A stretch of DNA of 64,000 nucleotides from Bromus sterilis (Eukaryota > Streptophyta > Magnoliopsida > Poales > Poaceae). The position numbers were made by a program, and so were the translations under genes. The notes under the pieces are model-generated. The model had not been told where the DNA came from and searched no databases. It saw only the letters and a program-made list of their open reading frames with translations. The stretch lies in assembly GCA_950022295.1 (NCBI GenBank), contig OX465600.1:22605282-22669281 (forward strand), written 5' to 3'. Shown piece after piece: positions 9,873-22,645 of the stretch. Numbering within the stretch: position 1 is the first letter of the stretch; each line of letters begins with the position of its first letter.

Positions 9873-11416
9873 GCTTATATGACAGAAGGAATTCACACAC
9901 CTGCATTTTACGTCTGAGCCTAGGGACAATGTTCTTGGCAAAATGATCTCCACACGCTAGAGATGGGAAATATTCTTCTTTTTTGGTTGAGAGATGGGAA
10001 AGCTGAGACACCCAATTAAGTCACGGAAGGCAAGGAACATGGAGACAAGAGAAGAAGCACAAAGATACCACGAATATATTTTGATTCTAGGGAGCTGGTA
10101 GCTAATTAATACCCCATGGATTAAATTTTGACGCCCGATGTCTTCATGTACTCCAATAATTAAGTAGAAATATGACCCACATATTTTACTACAAACTTGT
10201 TGGCTTGTTTATTTCTCCTAGATTTTGCAGAGATGATTGATCGTGCCAACTTGTGTATGATTGGTCTGCAGAATAAGTTCCTTTGTGACTGCTGGAACAC
10301 ATATAGCTACAGTTTTGCTGTGCGCTCATCCGCAAAACAGAAAAAGTATTAACACCCACAAAAGAAAAGTTATGTTGTGCGCTAGTTCATTTCCATTGCA
10401 ACAGTTTTTTTTACAAACTTAGCACCATATCCGGCAAAGTCGGCCGATACTCAAGAATTAGGAGAACATTCATGAATTAAAGTTTCAGCTAGAAAATACT
10501 ACCGAAATATAGATTATTGGGTTTTCTTCGTGCAACTCTTTTCAACTACCGAAGGAGTAGAAAATAATGGCAACCTTGCTAGTCCTTCGGTTTTGTCCTG
10601 CTGCCAAAGAATATGGAAGTGTGGCGGCTAAAAGAAATGAATGCATTCATGTGAGTTTTGTCGTTGTCATCATAGCAAATGCACGAGGCAGCTACGTCAT
10701 CTCAAAGAAGCAATACAACGTCACCAGCAACCACGTAAGGCCAATGTAAATTAAAAAACCTATCGTTTCAGCAATCCTTGAGCAGCTAGCTACATTTAAG
10801 ATAATGGCTAGACGAGCTGCGAGAGACTAGGTGTAGATTTACCATGCCATGTATTAGTAAAAATTGTCATGTATCAGCGAAAGTTATCATTTCACATGTG
10901 CTAAAACTGCCACAAAAAACGTTTGGACTTGCTATGGCATTATTCAAGGTCCATTTTGTTGCTTTTGTATATACGTTGTGTGTTTCTCCTATTCTAGATG
11001 CAAATGGTGTTCATGTTCATCTAATACATGACAACTTTGGCTAATAATTGTCATTTGTATATACCTAAAATTGCCATCTAAAAACATATGGGCGAAAGTG
11101 CCTCCGCCCACACGTGTGGCATTTATATTTTCTGCAAGAAAATATGTGGTGACCTCACATTCTCACATGTCCAGGTCGTGACAAGTTTTTTTGTTGTTGA
11201 GGGATAGGTCCTGAATAGTTAAAAGAACATAGAAAATGATAGAAAATATACACGAAATTTTGAGTTCTTTGGGCATTCCATTTCGCAAGCGGAGACCCAA
11301 CCAAATCCAGCTGGAAGGAAATGTTAGGCAGGGAGATGAGTGCAAGTGTGCAACACTTGCGTTACATTGGCCAAATCCAGCTTTTGTTGCGAACAGTATA
11401 AGGCCCGAATGGCTGC
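9873..11416. other. Intergenic stretch with a possible diverged repeat
   Basis: Mostly unremarkable AT-rich DNA. Between about 10840 and 11130 there are iterated, diverged phrases of the kind AATTGTCATGTAT and AAATTGCCATCTA, ending in CACACGTGTGGCA, which look like an old unclassified repeat. No gene seen. Confidence 0.4.
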
Positions 11417-11806
11417 GAATTTTTGTAGCCCGGGCTGCATGTAGCCTGTTATTTTTAAAAAAACTCAAAAATGATATCTAAAATTAAAAAAAAAATCCGT
11501 GAAAACTTATATGTATTCTGCACGAACATGTAAAATTTCATGTGAAAATATTGTAATATGCAGTCTGCACAAATATAACAAAATTTCGGCCCAGAAACAA
11601 AGAAAAAAAACTCATTTAGATTCAAATATTTGTCAATTTTATTCCAGCGGGGCATTAAAGTATAATGGTATGAAAATTTTCACAAGTGCCCAATACATGT
11701 GTATGTATATTCATAAATCAAATTAAAAAAATTGAACTGTTTATGTATTTTTATATTTTCCAAAAAAATGAGCTATATGTAGCTCGGGCTACATTAGCAT
11801 TTTTCT
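11417..11806. mobile_element. Possible MITE with inverted ends
   Basis: Left end TTTTGTAGCCCGGGCTGCAT and the complement of the right end, AATGTAGCCCGAGCTACAT, form a diverged inverted repeat around about 390 bp of AT-rich non-coding DNA. I found no convincing target duplication, so the class is open. Confidence 0.4.
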
Positions 11807-11939
11807 CAATTTGCTAGTCCTTCTCATCTCTTGCTCCTCGCTCGCTGGCAATACTGCTAGGTGTTGGTCTCGAGTTTGGAACCTATCAATGCCCTCAATA
11901 GTTACAAGTTCTCGTGTAGTGGTTGGTTAGCAGTTTATC

Positions 11940-12750
11940 CCGTCAACGGATCTACTTCACCACCGTAAGATGGCCACGATCAGTTGTTGTGTTCTTTGCA
12001 GATGCGTCTCGTGAAGACATCAGTAATGATGGTGTGCTATGCCGAGGTGCACAAGGGCTCTAGCTCATGAAAGTATGGTTGATCATATAATCGCATGTAC
12101 GAAGCCAAACGCAAAGAACTGGTTGTTTTTTATGCAGGATGCATTCTTTTCCTAGCTGGAATTCAAAAAGATGATAGTGACCTTATGGGTGATATGGTCA
12201 GCTAGGAGGAAGGCGGTCACGAGAGTATTTACCAAAGTCTTGAGCAGACCCACCATTTTGTACAGTCATGTGTCTCTAAACTAAATGCAACTCAAGGGAA
12301 CTCGAGAGGAAGACCGACCCCATAAGTCGCGTCGAGGACAAATCGGAGATGGCTCCCTCCTACCTTGTGCTCAATGAAGATCAATGTAATTGGAGCCTTC
12401 TCGCATGACAGAGGCATAGGAGACATTGCAGCTTTCTGTCGTGACAAGCAAGGGAATCATGTCGGCGCCTCAAACACTTATCATTCGTCACATCACGGAT
12501 CCTTCTTCTCTTGAAGCTCTGCTTTGTTGGGAAAGAATTTCTCTAGACAAAGATCTCAACATCAAGTACTTTCAGGTTGCTTCAGACTACAAGAGGTGGT
12601 AAAGGATATCGATCAAGGCCGTTGGGCACCTATGGGCTATCAACCGGGAGATTAGAAGTTGTAATGCTTCTTTCGATTTCTATCGTTTTATGTACGAAAT
12701 TAGAAACAATAACTTCGAGGCTCACAATCTCACCAAACTCATGATCTAGT
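11940..12750 (+). pseudogene. Degenerate RVT_3 / RNase H-type domain of a non-LTR retroelement
   Basis: Frame-corrected reading gives LWVIWSARRKAV near 12180, then INVIGAFSHDRGIGDIAAFCRD (about 12380-12445) and SLEALLCWERISL, QVASDYKRW and NNNFEAHNLTKLM (to about 12745). This is the order of motifs in plant RNase H-like (RVT_3) domains that end LINE-type polyproteins. A one-base frameshift near 12510 and a TAA near 12600 break it. No target duplication was defined. Confidence 0.65.
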
Positions 12751-13893
12751 CTTAGTACCTGATTTCTTTACCTGATGGTCATCATTTATGACTGGAAACT
12801 CCATATGATCTAGTCTTAGTACCTGTAAACATTGATGTGGTTAATTAATAAAGTGTGGCCTGCTCTAGCCTGATGCCGGCTAGAGAGTAAGCGCATGACC
12901 GCCGCTCTTCCTCGTGGACCGCGGCCCTTGTGCCTCAACAACCACCACCCCTGCTGCACCTACACCGGCCGCCGCTCCTCTGAATACCGGCGCCGGCCGT
13001 TGCTCTTCATGAAACATATGCATCGGACCATCCCTCTTCCAATTTGCGCTACTGCTCAATTTGTGTTAAATTCATAGATGTATCAATGTATGTATGGATG
13101 AATCGATAATTTGCCCTCGATGGATGCAAAAAAATTGATGTCATTTTTTTCTATTGTACAGTTTTTACTAATGCAAGATTGGTGAATGTTAGATGGAGAA
13201 ACCCAAGGAACCACCAAGTAAATTGGGATAATGTTGTTCATATAATTTGTTTGAATGCATGCGTAGGAGAGATGCATTCGAAACAAGTGTTAGTGGTTGA
13301 GCAAAGAATTTCTATCTAAGGGCAGTACAGACATTTCAACAAATAACTAGACCCACAATCGCAAACTATAATCTTAGAAAAGAACCGAGTGACAGATTCT
13401 GAAGGAAGCATATTGTGGGAGAAGTTTCCCAACGTCCCGATTCTGCAGTATCCTACATGAAAAGAACTAGGCCTTATAGACAGATGTTGCCTCAAAAATA
13501 ATTATAGACCAACGATATGCGTTGGCCACTAGGGAATCCCTGGCCGATTGTTTGATACCATAGGCTATAGTATTCTCGACCTTGTCACTATATACATGTT
13601 CTATCGACCCACCGTACGTTCGATTTTTGTTGATCGGTCGTGGGTCAGCAATAGTGACTTTTACCGACACATGTGGTTAGGAATGCAATGTCATATTATA
13701 GTATTTTATGTTGTTTGTAACAAGCAAGCAAGTATTCATAGATATCGTAGCCAAATCATATTTTTAATTCAGTGAATAACTGGAGGGTATACCCCTTCGC
13801 AGAAACCTTCAATGGTTACTCAAGAGCGCTATCATGTACCGACATGCGGCGGGTTCAGTCATCATCATGTGTCGTATGTTGTGCATATTCGTG
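12751..13893. other. Intergenic stretch, nothing recognisable
   Basis: No domain-bearing frame or clear repeat. A short GC-rich block at 12895-12990 gives an open frame of 60 codons without known features. The stretch ends at the GTG target duplication of the CACTA complex. Confidence 0.5.
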
Positions 13894-14105
13894 CACTAAT
13901 GCAGAATAGCTTATAGCCACTAATGCATTAACGACGGACAAAAATATGCACGTCACTGGTAACAATTAGCAGTGACGGGCAACATTAAGCCCGTCATTGG
14001 TAAATCTCGGTTGGTGGTTTTAGAACGTAGTAGTGACAGTTGAGTATTATCGGCCGTCACTGGTATTACCAGTGACGGGTCAAAAAATATGCTCGTCGGT
14101 GGTGT

Positions 14106-14202
14106 TACTTTTACCATTGACGGGCTGATTTATATATAAAAGAAATCCTTTTTTTCATATAAAAGAAATCCTTTTACCATTGACGGGCTGATTTATATAT
14201 AA
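14106..14202. repeat. Short duplication at the truncated CACTA junction
   Basis: The phrase TTTTACCATTGACGGGCTGA, followed by TTTATATATAA, occurs twice (near 14108 and 14172), separated by two copies of ATAAAAGAAATCC. It sits exactly where outer-element sequence meets the truncated inner element, and looks like patchy repair of a break. Confidence 0.65.
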
Positions 14203-14345
14203 GGCCCTTAGGCGTGGCGCATCTCAGAATGCGCCACCTCTAAGCTCTTAGGGGTGGCGCATTCTGGTATGCGCCACGCCTAAGGGCCTTAGGGGTGGCG
14301 CATTCGCAGTGCGCCACTAAATCCTGACAATATGCGCCACTAAAT
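14203..14345. repeat. Left subterminal repeats of the inner CACTA element
   Basis: About seven copies of GGTGGCGCA / TGCGCCAC in both orientations, mirrored by the larger array at 36845-37150. Confidence 0.8.
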
Positions 14346-14996
14346 AATTACAGAAAACAAAAAAAAGAATTACATAAAAGAATAAAAGCATTACAGATAT
14401 TTTTTATTATATTACAGAAATGCAAAATGCAATATAACAATGAGGCCAATAATTATTGATACAAAAGAATTGCAATATAATTTTTATTACAAAGGTTTAG
14501 AGGCCAACAAGATTCACAAGATTACATCCATCACAAAATTACAATGAGTCCAACAATTATTGAAAACCGAAAGCTACTTTCGTCATCATATCTTGTTTGC
14601 TCTTCAACCTGCACAAAACAAAGCTTTAGAGGTCACATCCATATGAATCATACCAAAGGAGAACAAAGCAATCTAGCATCTATTCTTATCAACAACTTAA
14701 AGCAAGTCGATCAATGGTGAGAAGCATGCACATATGCATAAAAATGCATATGCAGTGACCTTTATACACAAAGAGCACCAAGAGTATTTGACACTACCAT
14801 CTACTACACAAAGAGTACATCCAAATTACATCCAAATTACATAAAGAGTACATTCAATTGTTCTGACTCGGCTCGGGGAATGGGTTGCATCCTTCTTTCG
14901 TCATGAAAGGCCTTGTGTCACGCAGGGCCTTTAGGTGGACTTCTATCTCCCCATTGGATGGTGCAATGTTGGAGTGGAAGATCGCCCCCTTCATTT

Positions 14997-17900
14997 CACT
15001 ACACCACGACACTGCATTCCCTACCGATGTGTGTTGGGAAAAGTTAGTATCGCCGACCGATTGTTGGTTGAGAAAACTTGTAACAGATAGTCGGTTGGGA
15101 AAACTGATAAATAGTAACAGACAATCGGTCGGGAATACACAAATATTTACCGTCAAGCGGTCGGTCGGGAAAGCTCTTACTCCCATCAATTTGGTGGTCG
15201 GTATAAGTAACACCGACCGATAGTTTGTAGCAAATGGGCTTGTACGTGCACACACATAGGAAAAAATATGGCGCCAACATTTGGCCCAAGCCCGCGAAAG
15301 GTTTTCAGTCTCTATGGATAAGTCACCACTCACCACACGCACGATGGGCAAATCCCTAGTTTCTCCTTCTCGTTCCCCACGCGCGCCGCCCCGGGCTTCC
15401 GCCGCCGGTCTCTCCACCGTGCCCCCGCACCATCCGCCTCTCTCGCACAACCCGTTGGCATGCCGCGCCACACACCTGCCCACTCGCTCGAACCCTCTCC
15501 TCCGACCATGTGCTTTCTCCGCTCGAACCCTCAAGGTGGGCGTCGGGAAGATCTAGGGGAAGTCGGGGCTCAACCTGCTGTAGGGGAGCACTGCCCTGTA
15601 CTAGGTTACCTTGCTGGTCGTGGCTAAGCACTCCCTGGGAGCACTAATGCTCGTGGTCTCCAACCACTTCTAGGTCGTAACCTACCTCGCCTTTCAGGGT
15701 TGGCTTCCCGGCGGGAGGCGTCATCAGATCCGTACCAACCACGACACCTCCAGGTTCTTCTCCTTCATATGATCTCCGTCCTCCCCTCTCTATCTGTATT
15801 GTGCTGATTTCAACCCTCAGTTATTTAACCTTTTTCGGTTTTTGATATGGGATTTGATTTAATAGATTGATCCCCTATTACTAGAGGATGAAGAAACATA
15901 GCACATCGTTGCTGAATTTGCACTTATACGCATTAACAAGAGAAATTAAAGAGAGGGGCGTACAATTTTACCAAAAATGATTTTTCTCCATCGGTTGCAA
16001 AGGTGAAGCTAGATAACAAGAGTTTAATTGTGGTCTTATCTCAAATATGTTCAGTGGTTACATGATATTACAGTTCACTTTTCTCACCTCTTGGTAGCGC
16101 ACTAATACTATGCACTGAAGTTGTTTCACAATTTTCTCAGTGAATTGTTGTAGTCAAAATGATATTTATGTGTTTCCTTACCAAATTCCCTTTTCCAGTG
16201 GGAAAGGTTGTTGCTGCTATAACCTCATGGAAATTTTGTTTTCAGGTAAGCCAACCCATTAGTTCTTGTCATTGATGCATTTTGATAAGTCTGTAATGGT
16301 CCGGCAAGGAAGAAAAGTCGACACCACTGCCGGTGGAAGTTCTAGCTCCAGTGCCCTGCTCTTGGGTCACCACCTGAGCCTAGTTTTATCTGGAGCTGGA
16401 AAGTGGATGATGGACGCAATTTTTCAGCTATCAATGTAATCTTTTTACAATCTGATTCTGAACTTGATGGGGATAATAAGTACAAATGTCATGGGTAACT
16501 CCTATTACTGCATCTGTACACTCCTGTTATTTAGCAGAAAATGTTACAGGTTCAGATTTGTATACACGTCCATTTGTGATTTAGTTTGGGCATATACTGA
16601 GACGAGCTTGTTCTTATTAACTATTAAGAGTTTGTACATGGTGATTTCCCTTTGGTCTATACATATTTTTGGCACTCACAAGTAAACAATCACACTACTT
16701 TTGATGCATAATTTGTTGTTCAGACCCTTCCCTTTTTACTAAGGTTTATCTTTCATTTTGTAGGTGATTATTGTTTATGAGGAGGACGTACATGCTCAAG
16801 GTGCCATGCTGATATGCTTCTATATTCACGATTATATTATTTCTGATACAGTTTAATAAACACCACTAATACAGAAAAAAACCAGTATTATTGTACCACC
16901 TGTCATTTAAATTAGACAACACATTTGTTTCAGTCCTCAAATTCTTATTACGGATTCTCCCCTATCCTACCACATCCGGTTATTTTTCTAACACAGATGA
17001 TTGCACGAAAAAACCAAGGTTAACACAAATTATTAAGTACCAGTACTATCTTTGTCATGCTGACCCATTTTGGAATTACGCCAGTCTATGGTCAACATAG
17101 ACTTGCTCGAACAAGTGACCTCTTTAATGCTGATAAATGTTCTATGCATCACACTGCTGCTGCAGATCCTGTTTTGAAATGTGTTGCCCTCGTATGGCAC
17201 AGATGAACTTTTCTATAGGTCTCCTTTCTGTATCTCAGAAATCGCTAGTTTAGGCACAGATGTGAATGTACCACACGAACGATAAGATTTCAGGGACATG
17301 TCTCCATATGAAAAATGTCCGCCTACCCTTCACATTATTCTATTGTTCTATTAGTGAAATGAATCTTAAATTGAAATCTGAAATAATTCTAGATCTTGAG
17401 TTCTTGACGAATGTATAGCTTCCTTTGCAGGTAATGGAGAAAGATTTCTTATATCCGGGTAAGGACATCAATCAATGTTAGGACAATGCTTATCACATCA
17501 CTGCAATAGCTACCACATTGGACCACATGACATTTATGTTGAGCATAGCTAGACGAAAAAACATCTTTGGTTAAATCTCTCCAGTACCTTGGTTTATACC
17601 ATCATTTTTCTAATGAAACAGATCATGCCAATGAAGAATTAGTTGACCCATGGGCCCATAACATGGTTGTATAGGCATCTTCCTCATTTTATTTCTCTCC
17701 CTTTCTTTCAATTATGGTCACTTCTAATGCATATGTACCCCTACTCCATGTTTTATCTGCTCCTCTTACCTAGTTTCCCATATGACATTGTATGTAGTTC
17801 ACATTGTTATTTGATTGTTGCATGTTCTGATTTTTATGCCTTAGGTGATCTTTTTAAGAGTCTTCGTTATGAAGGTAGCGAAGCGCTTTTATGTTTCGAG

Positions 17901-18806
17901 CGACTGTGTGAGATATGGGATGAAGCTAGCTATTTGGTTCTCTAAAAACTAGTTAACCAAACAATCCCTAAGCACTTCTATTATTTCTAGCAGCATGTGA
18001 TTCACAAAAAAAGCACTACACTCTCATATTGAATGTTTGAAACTTGAGAAAAACAAAGAAAAAGATTTTTTTATAGCGTATTATAACTGAGAATTGTTTA
18101 ACTTTTGTAGGAAGCAAACAAAAGGACTCCACTCGCAAGGAACAATGAAGCCAGCCATCGTCAAATGGATGGTGTAGCTTTCATTTTGTACAACTGATGT
18201 TTCATATTGCATCTTTTAGCTATAGCTATCCTTTGTGAATCTGAACCTGATGTATGGGAATATATGAGGAATAGGCTGGTGTATATGTATGAGAAATTAG
18301 TTAATGGAACAAAAAATGTTTGGTGCACCTGATGTGAATCTGATGTATGGTGTCTTTGTTATTATGCTTATAGAACAAATTAACTACTCCGTATATATAT
18401 GTATGTGACAATTAGAAAATGTTAAGAAAACAGAACCCAGGATTGATGATCTGTTCAGCACGAGAAAACACAATGTGATTGTCTGTTGGAAAAGCAAATT
18501 CTGTCACACAGTTGGTTGGGAAAAGCTCAAATTTTGTCACACAGTTGGTCGGGAAAAACTCATGGCAGGGCTAATAGAAAGTTGGTCGGGAAAAAATGCT
18601 ATCAAACAGACGGTCGGGAATGTTTCCCAGTTGCCGTCAAACAGTCGGTCGGCAATGGTATATCGGTCGGGAAAGGGCTTTCCCGTCTGGACTTTCCCCA
18701 GCAGACATTGTTGATCGGCAATACTCTTTCCCGACCGTCTATCTGTTGGAAGAAGCTGTATTTTCGACCAACTTGTTTGTTGGGGATGTAGTGTTGTGGT
18801 GTAGTG
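14997..18806. mobile_element. Non-autonomous CACTA element, 3.8 kb, with gene-like cargo
   Basis: Ends CACTACACCACGACACTGCA (14997) and, on the complement of the right end, CACTACACCACAACACTACA (18806). TTT flanks both sides (14994-14996, 18807-18809) as the target duplication. Subterminal repeats of GGTCGGGAA occur at 15030-15230 and 18480-18760. Inside, no transposase is seen. A GC-rich block at 15290-15560, starting with AAATCCCTAGTTTCTCC as in many grass first exons, is followed by AT-rich, intron-like DNA, suggesting a captured host-gene fragment (inference). It sits in the last protease exon of the inner CACTA. Confidence 0.8.
15281..15556 (+). other. GC-rich open frame inside the 3.8 kb CACTA element
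   Basis: 91 codons rich in Pro, Ser, Arg and Ala, no recognisable domain. The composition contrasts with its AT-rich surroundings and may be the leader or first exon of a captured gene. A frame is also open on the opposite strand, so coding is unproven. Confidence 0.25.
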
Positions 18807-19909
18807 TTTGTACTTCATGACGGATGATAGTCGCCATCTGCGCTTGGATGTGAAAGAACTCCTCCTTCAGATTTGCATCGGCGATTTCCGCCTTCCTTTC
18901 GGCCCACGCTCTGAGATGACTTGGCAGCGTAAGGTTGCGTTGTTCCTGTACAATTGCCCTCATGTGATGAAGGGCGTAGTACGCATCCCTCACACTGCCA
19001 GCCGGCTGCTTGACGCACGGGAACTGTGTTACGTGGTTGAACACGTTCACGCCAGGCTGATTTTTCCTGAACTTGTGCTTCATGATCTTGCCTCCGGCTT
19101 TTATGTAGCCGACGAGAGCATCATCCAAAACTCTCATGATATACTTGTAATCTTTCTTCTTCACACTCCCCGAGTCTAAATACACGGCATGCGAGTGTTG
19201 CGGTGAAAAGCAGATGAGCACGCAGTCTTGATCCTCACTGCATAATTAAAACAATCCAAAAGAAATGTTGGAAGAGGACAATGGAAAGCTAAGAAAGCAT
19301 ATATGCTACGGAGGCGAGCGAATGACTTACTTGGAAGAGTAGGTCATAAGAAATGAATCTTTGTCGGCGTTCCGTAGCATGACGTCTGTGATGTACCCCG
19401 CCGCGAGAGCCGCGTCCCCGTCGTCCATCAAGATGCTTTCACGCATGTAGAAGGGGTCCAATATTGCAACGCTCGGGGTCTTATCTCTCATGATACTCAT
19501 AGAAAGGCTGAGCGAGAACAGACGGATAAGGCTATGGTCCAGCCGCTTGAGATGGTAAAAATTGAAGATCTCCGAAAATCGCAGGATTATCATATCCGCG
19601 GGGATAGTGTTGATGAAGCCCATGTTGAGTGGCACCTTGGCCATGAAAACCGGGTACGAGGGATTCTCTTCTCAAAGAAGAATCTTCTCTAATGCCATAA
19701 TACTATGATGCACACTCTGCATATCCAAAGTTGCAAGGTCTAGCATGTCCTTAGGTAGCATCGCCCTACCAGCCACATGGATTTCAAACGAGAGATCCTT
19801 GGGTCTTGGTGGCCCGTCCTGAGCCCGGATCGGCATCGAAGGTTGGCTACTAGAAGTGATGCTCTTCTTTCTTTTTCGTCCCTTCTTCTTTTCTGATTTT
19901 GAGCAGTCA

Positions 19910-19914
19910 CCGGC
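19910..19914. repeat. CCGGC target duplication of the gypsy insertion (left)
   Basis: CCGGC precedes the TG start of LTR A at 19915 and recurs right after the CA end of LTR A (21554-21558) and of LTR C (30060-30064). This fixes the LTR boundaries. Confidence 0.85.
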
Positions 19915-21553
19915 TGATACGTCCCAAACGTATCTATAATTTCTGCTTGCTCCATGCATGTTTTGTGTGACTTTGCCATGTTTTGGTTGAACTTTATTAC
20001 ACTTTTAAACCAATTTGGACTAACCTACTAACTCAGTGCACCCAGTTGCCAGCTTCTGGTTTTCTGCTGTTTTTGTTTTTCAGGTTTTCCGGCTGATTAA
20101 AGTGCCCAAAAAATTCCGCAAAAATTATATTAAAAATCAGCGGGCAGGAAGCTTCCGGAATAACCAAGGGAGAGAGCCGGGACCACCACCAGGGAGCTAG
20201 AAGGGTCCCTGGCGCGGCCCCAACCCTAGGGCGCGCCAGGCACCCTCCTGGCTGCCCTGGGTGGCCCCTCGACGCCCCCCTTCGCCTATATAACCCCCTC
20301 GGGGTAGAAACTCCTAAACAGGAACTCTTTTTCGCGGAAACCTCTCTGTTCCGCCGCCGCCGCCGTTTTCAGATCGGGGCTGCCTGGAGAAGCTGCCCCG
20401 GCACCCTGCCGGAAGGAGATCACCCCTCCGGGAGACCATCCATAGCCATGGACGCCTCCCGTATGTGCCGTGAGTAGTCCCCCTTGGACCATGGGTCCGT
20501 GATCAGTAGCTATGTGATGTCCTCTCCCTCTTTTGTGCTTTCCCTTTCGAGACCTCGTGAGCTGCCTCACATGATCGAGGCACCTATGTAATTTTCTGCT
20601 GTTGCTATGCTGAGTTTGTTGGGATCTGATGGATTATGAGACTATGTTCAGATTGTGATGAGTAATATATTTGGTTTGCCCTTTTATATTTTGTTCTTGA
20701 GTAAATTCTTGCATTTCTCCGTTGCAGTATTTGCTTTGGCCAAGTTATTTGCTTGCAACTCCAAGAGAGAGCGTTATGCTCGATTGTGGGTTCAGCCCCC
20801 TGATGTCTAGCTTGAGTGACAGAAACATGAGACTAGGGGATGTGTTGTTGCCACCAGGGATAAAACAACGGTGATTGTGCCTATTGGTGCAAGAATTGTT
20901 TACTTTACGCAAAGTTCTTTTAATGCAGTTGTTTGTTGCTTTGAGTTTACACTTTGGGTGGGATTCGCAACTTAATACCAGCGAGATGTTCTGGATAGAT
21001 ATCTCAAGGTGGATGATTCGTAGTAGATGCAGATGGATTTCGGTCTACTTACCTTGGCGTACTGCCCATTGCTTTTGAGCCCTTCCTTTCTTTGCAGCAT
21101 AGTTAGCATTGCGGTGCCTTCATAATCCTGTCAATTTCCCAACTGTGATTTGTTTACCTCGCTAGCATGTTTATCGTCTTTTGGGAGAGAGACATCACTA
21201 GTGAAAATCATGGGACTTCGGTCCATTTTCATACCATTGTTCACACCCACTATTTATCTTTCTGTTTTTACTTTTACTAGTACCTTTTTTATCTCTTGCG
21301 TTTGATCCTTTGTAAACGACAAGGCCGGAGGAATTAACAACTCCTCTGAACTCGTTGGGAGCAGAGTTATTTGTTTTGTGCAGGTCCACGACAACTCCAC
21401 GCATCAGAATAATTTCTGGCGCCGTTGCCACCTATCGTACTTATCGTTGAGTCCTACTGGAGACAAACCTTGGTATCTTTCTGAGTGAAATTACCGCTAC
21501 GCTGCATCTCAACCTTCCACTTGGGGTAACCAACGAGGAGCGAGAAGCCATCA
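19915..21553 (+). repeat. Gypsy LTR copy A, now a solo LTR (1639 bp)
   Basis: Starts TGATACGTCCC and ends GAAGCCATCA, flanked by CCGGC on both sides. Followed directly by CACTA gene sequence, not by retroelement internal DNA, so it is a solo LTR. It differs from copy C (28430-30059) by scattered substitutions and an 11-base indel near 19975. Confidence 0.85.
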
Positions 21554-22626
21554 CCGGCCTTTATCTGCTCAGTGGCCGCCTTATGGAGTGTGGACGGGCT
21601 GAGAATAGATCTTGTGACATCTGCTTGAGGCTCGGTGAAGGCGCAAGCTGCTGGAGACATGTCCTGAGAAGCAGCGAAGAGACGCGTGGAGCAAGCAGGC
21701 TTCGCCGCAGGATCAGCTGGACCGCGAGCTTCCTCGTCATGCTGATAGGCTCCTTCAGCAGGAGGCATGAATAAGTCATCAGCATCATACAAAGTATTGA
21801 TGAACTGGTCGGCGCTGATATCATCATCAAGATCATCGTCTTTTTGTTGTGCGCCGATGGGATCATGTGGCGCCGACACGATGACTAGCGGTGTTGTCCT
21901 AGGTGTGGTGCCCCTTTCCCCCTTCATTAAACGCATTTGGCTCTTCGGCCATAGGCATATTTGGTTGAAACAGTCACTGAGGACTGCCGGCTCGTCCTCA
22001 TCATATCCGGGGGGTTGAATGGGAGGTTCAACTCTCTCGTAGCCCGAAATCACGAGAGAGATTTGAACCCTATGCATCTCCGATGCCATCGGCATATTGT
22101 GCATGATTCGATTTTGTGGTTGAATGATTTTACCTTTGGCAACATCCTTCAACTCGCCGTCCACGACTTGTAATAGAATGCATGGAGTGTCCTCCTGCGA
22201 AAGAGATATATATATGCATGTACGGCATCAGAGAGATTCCACTAAAAAAGGCAAGGAGATGAAGTCCTCTTTTGAGTTGCAGACGCTTATAGTTACCTTG
22301 AGGGCGTAGTCATCCTCCATCTTCGGGTCGCCGTACTTGTCAAAGTCTTGCTCGTTGGCGACTCCATCCATTCCGATGATGTTTCTTTTGCCTCTCCTCA
22401 CTACAACGCGGCTCGGCTTTGATGGGTCGGTAATGAAGAAGCATTGGTCCACTTGGCTAGCCAGTACCCATGGCTCATTTTTCGCAGCGACGTTTGCGCC
22501 CGCAGACTTGGATTTGGCTTCGGGTATAACCATGGTGGTGAAGTACCGGTCTTCTTTTACGACGCTCTTGACCCATCTCACACGGAACATCGGCACCTTC
22601 TCTCCACAGTAGTCGAGCTCCCATAT
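21554..22626 (-). pseudogene. Duplicated fragment of the CACTA transposase gene
   Basis: Near-identical to 30060-31134: acidic linker and part of the DUF4216-type block, minus strand. It stops at GAGCTCCCATAT where copy two continues, so it is an incomplete second copy made by a tandem duplication. Confidence 0.85.
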
Positions 22627-22645
22627 CTCACACGGAACATCTCAC
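22627..22645. other. Templated filler DNA at a duplication junction
   Basis: Nineteen bases, CTCACACGGAACATCTCAC, lie between the end of the CACTA fragment and the start of the truncated LTR B. The first fifteen are identical to nearby 22577-22591, as expected when a broken end copies a local template before joining. Confidence 0.75.

Noticed and set aside
13483..13775. Gene on either strand near 13.5 kb
   Set aside because: Short frames overlap on both strands with no domain, splice structure or codon bias.
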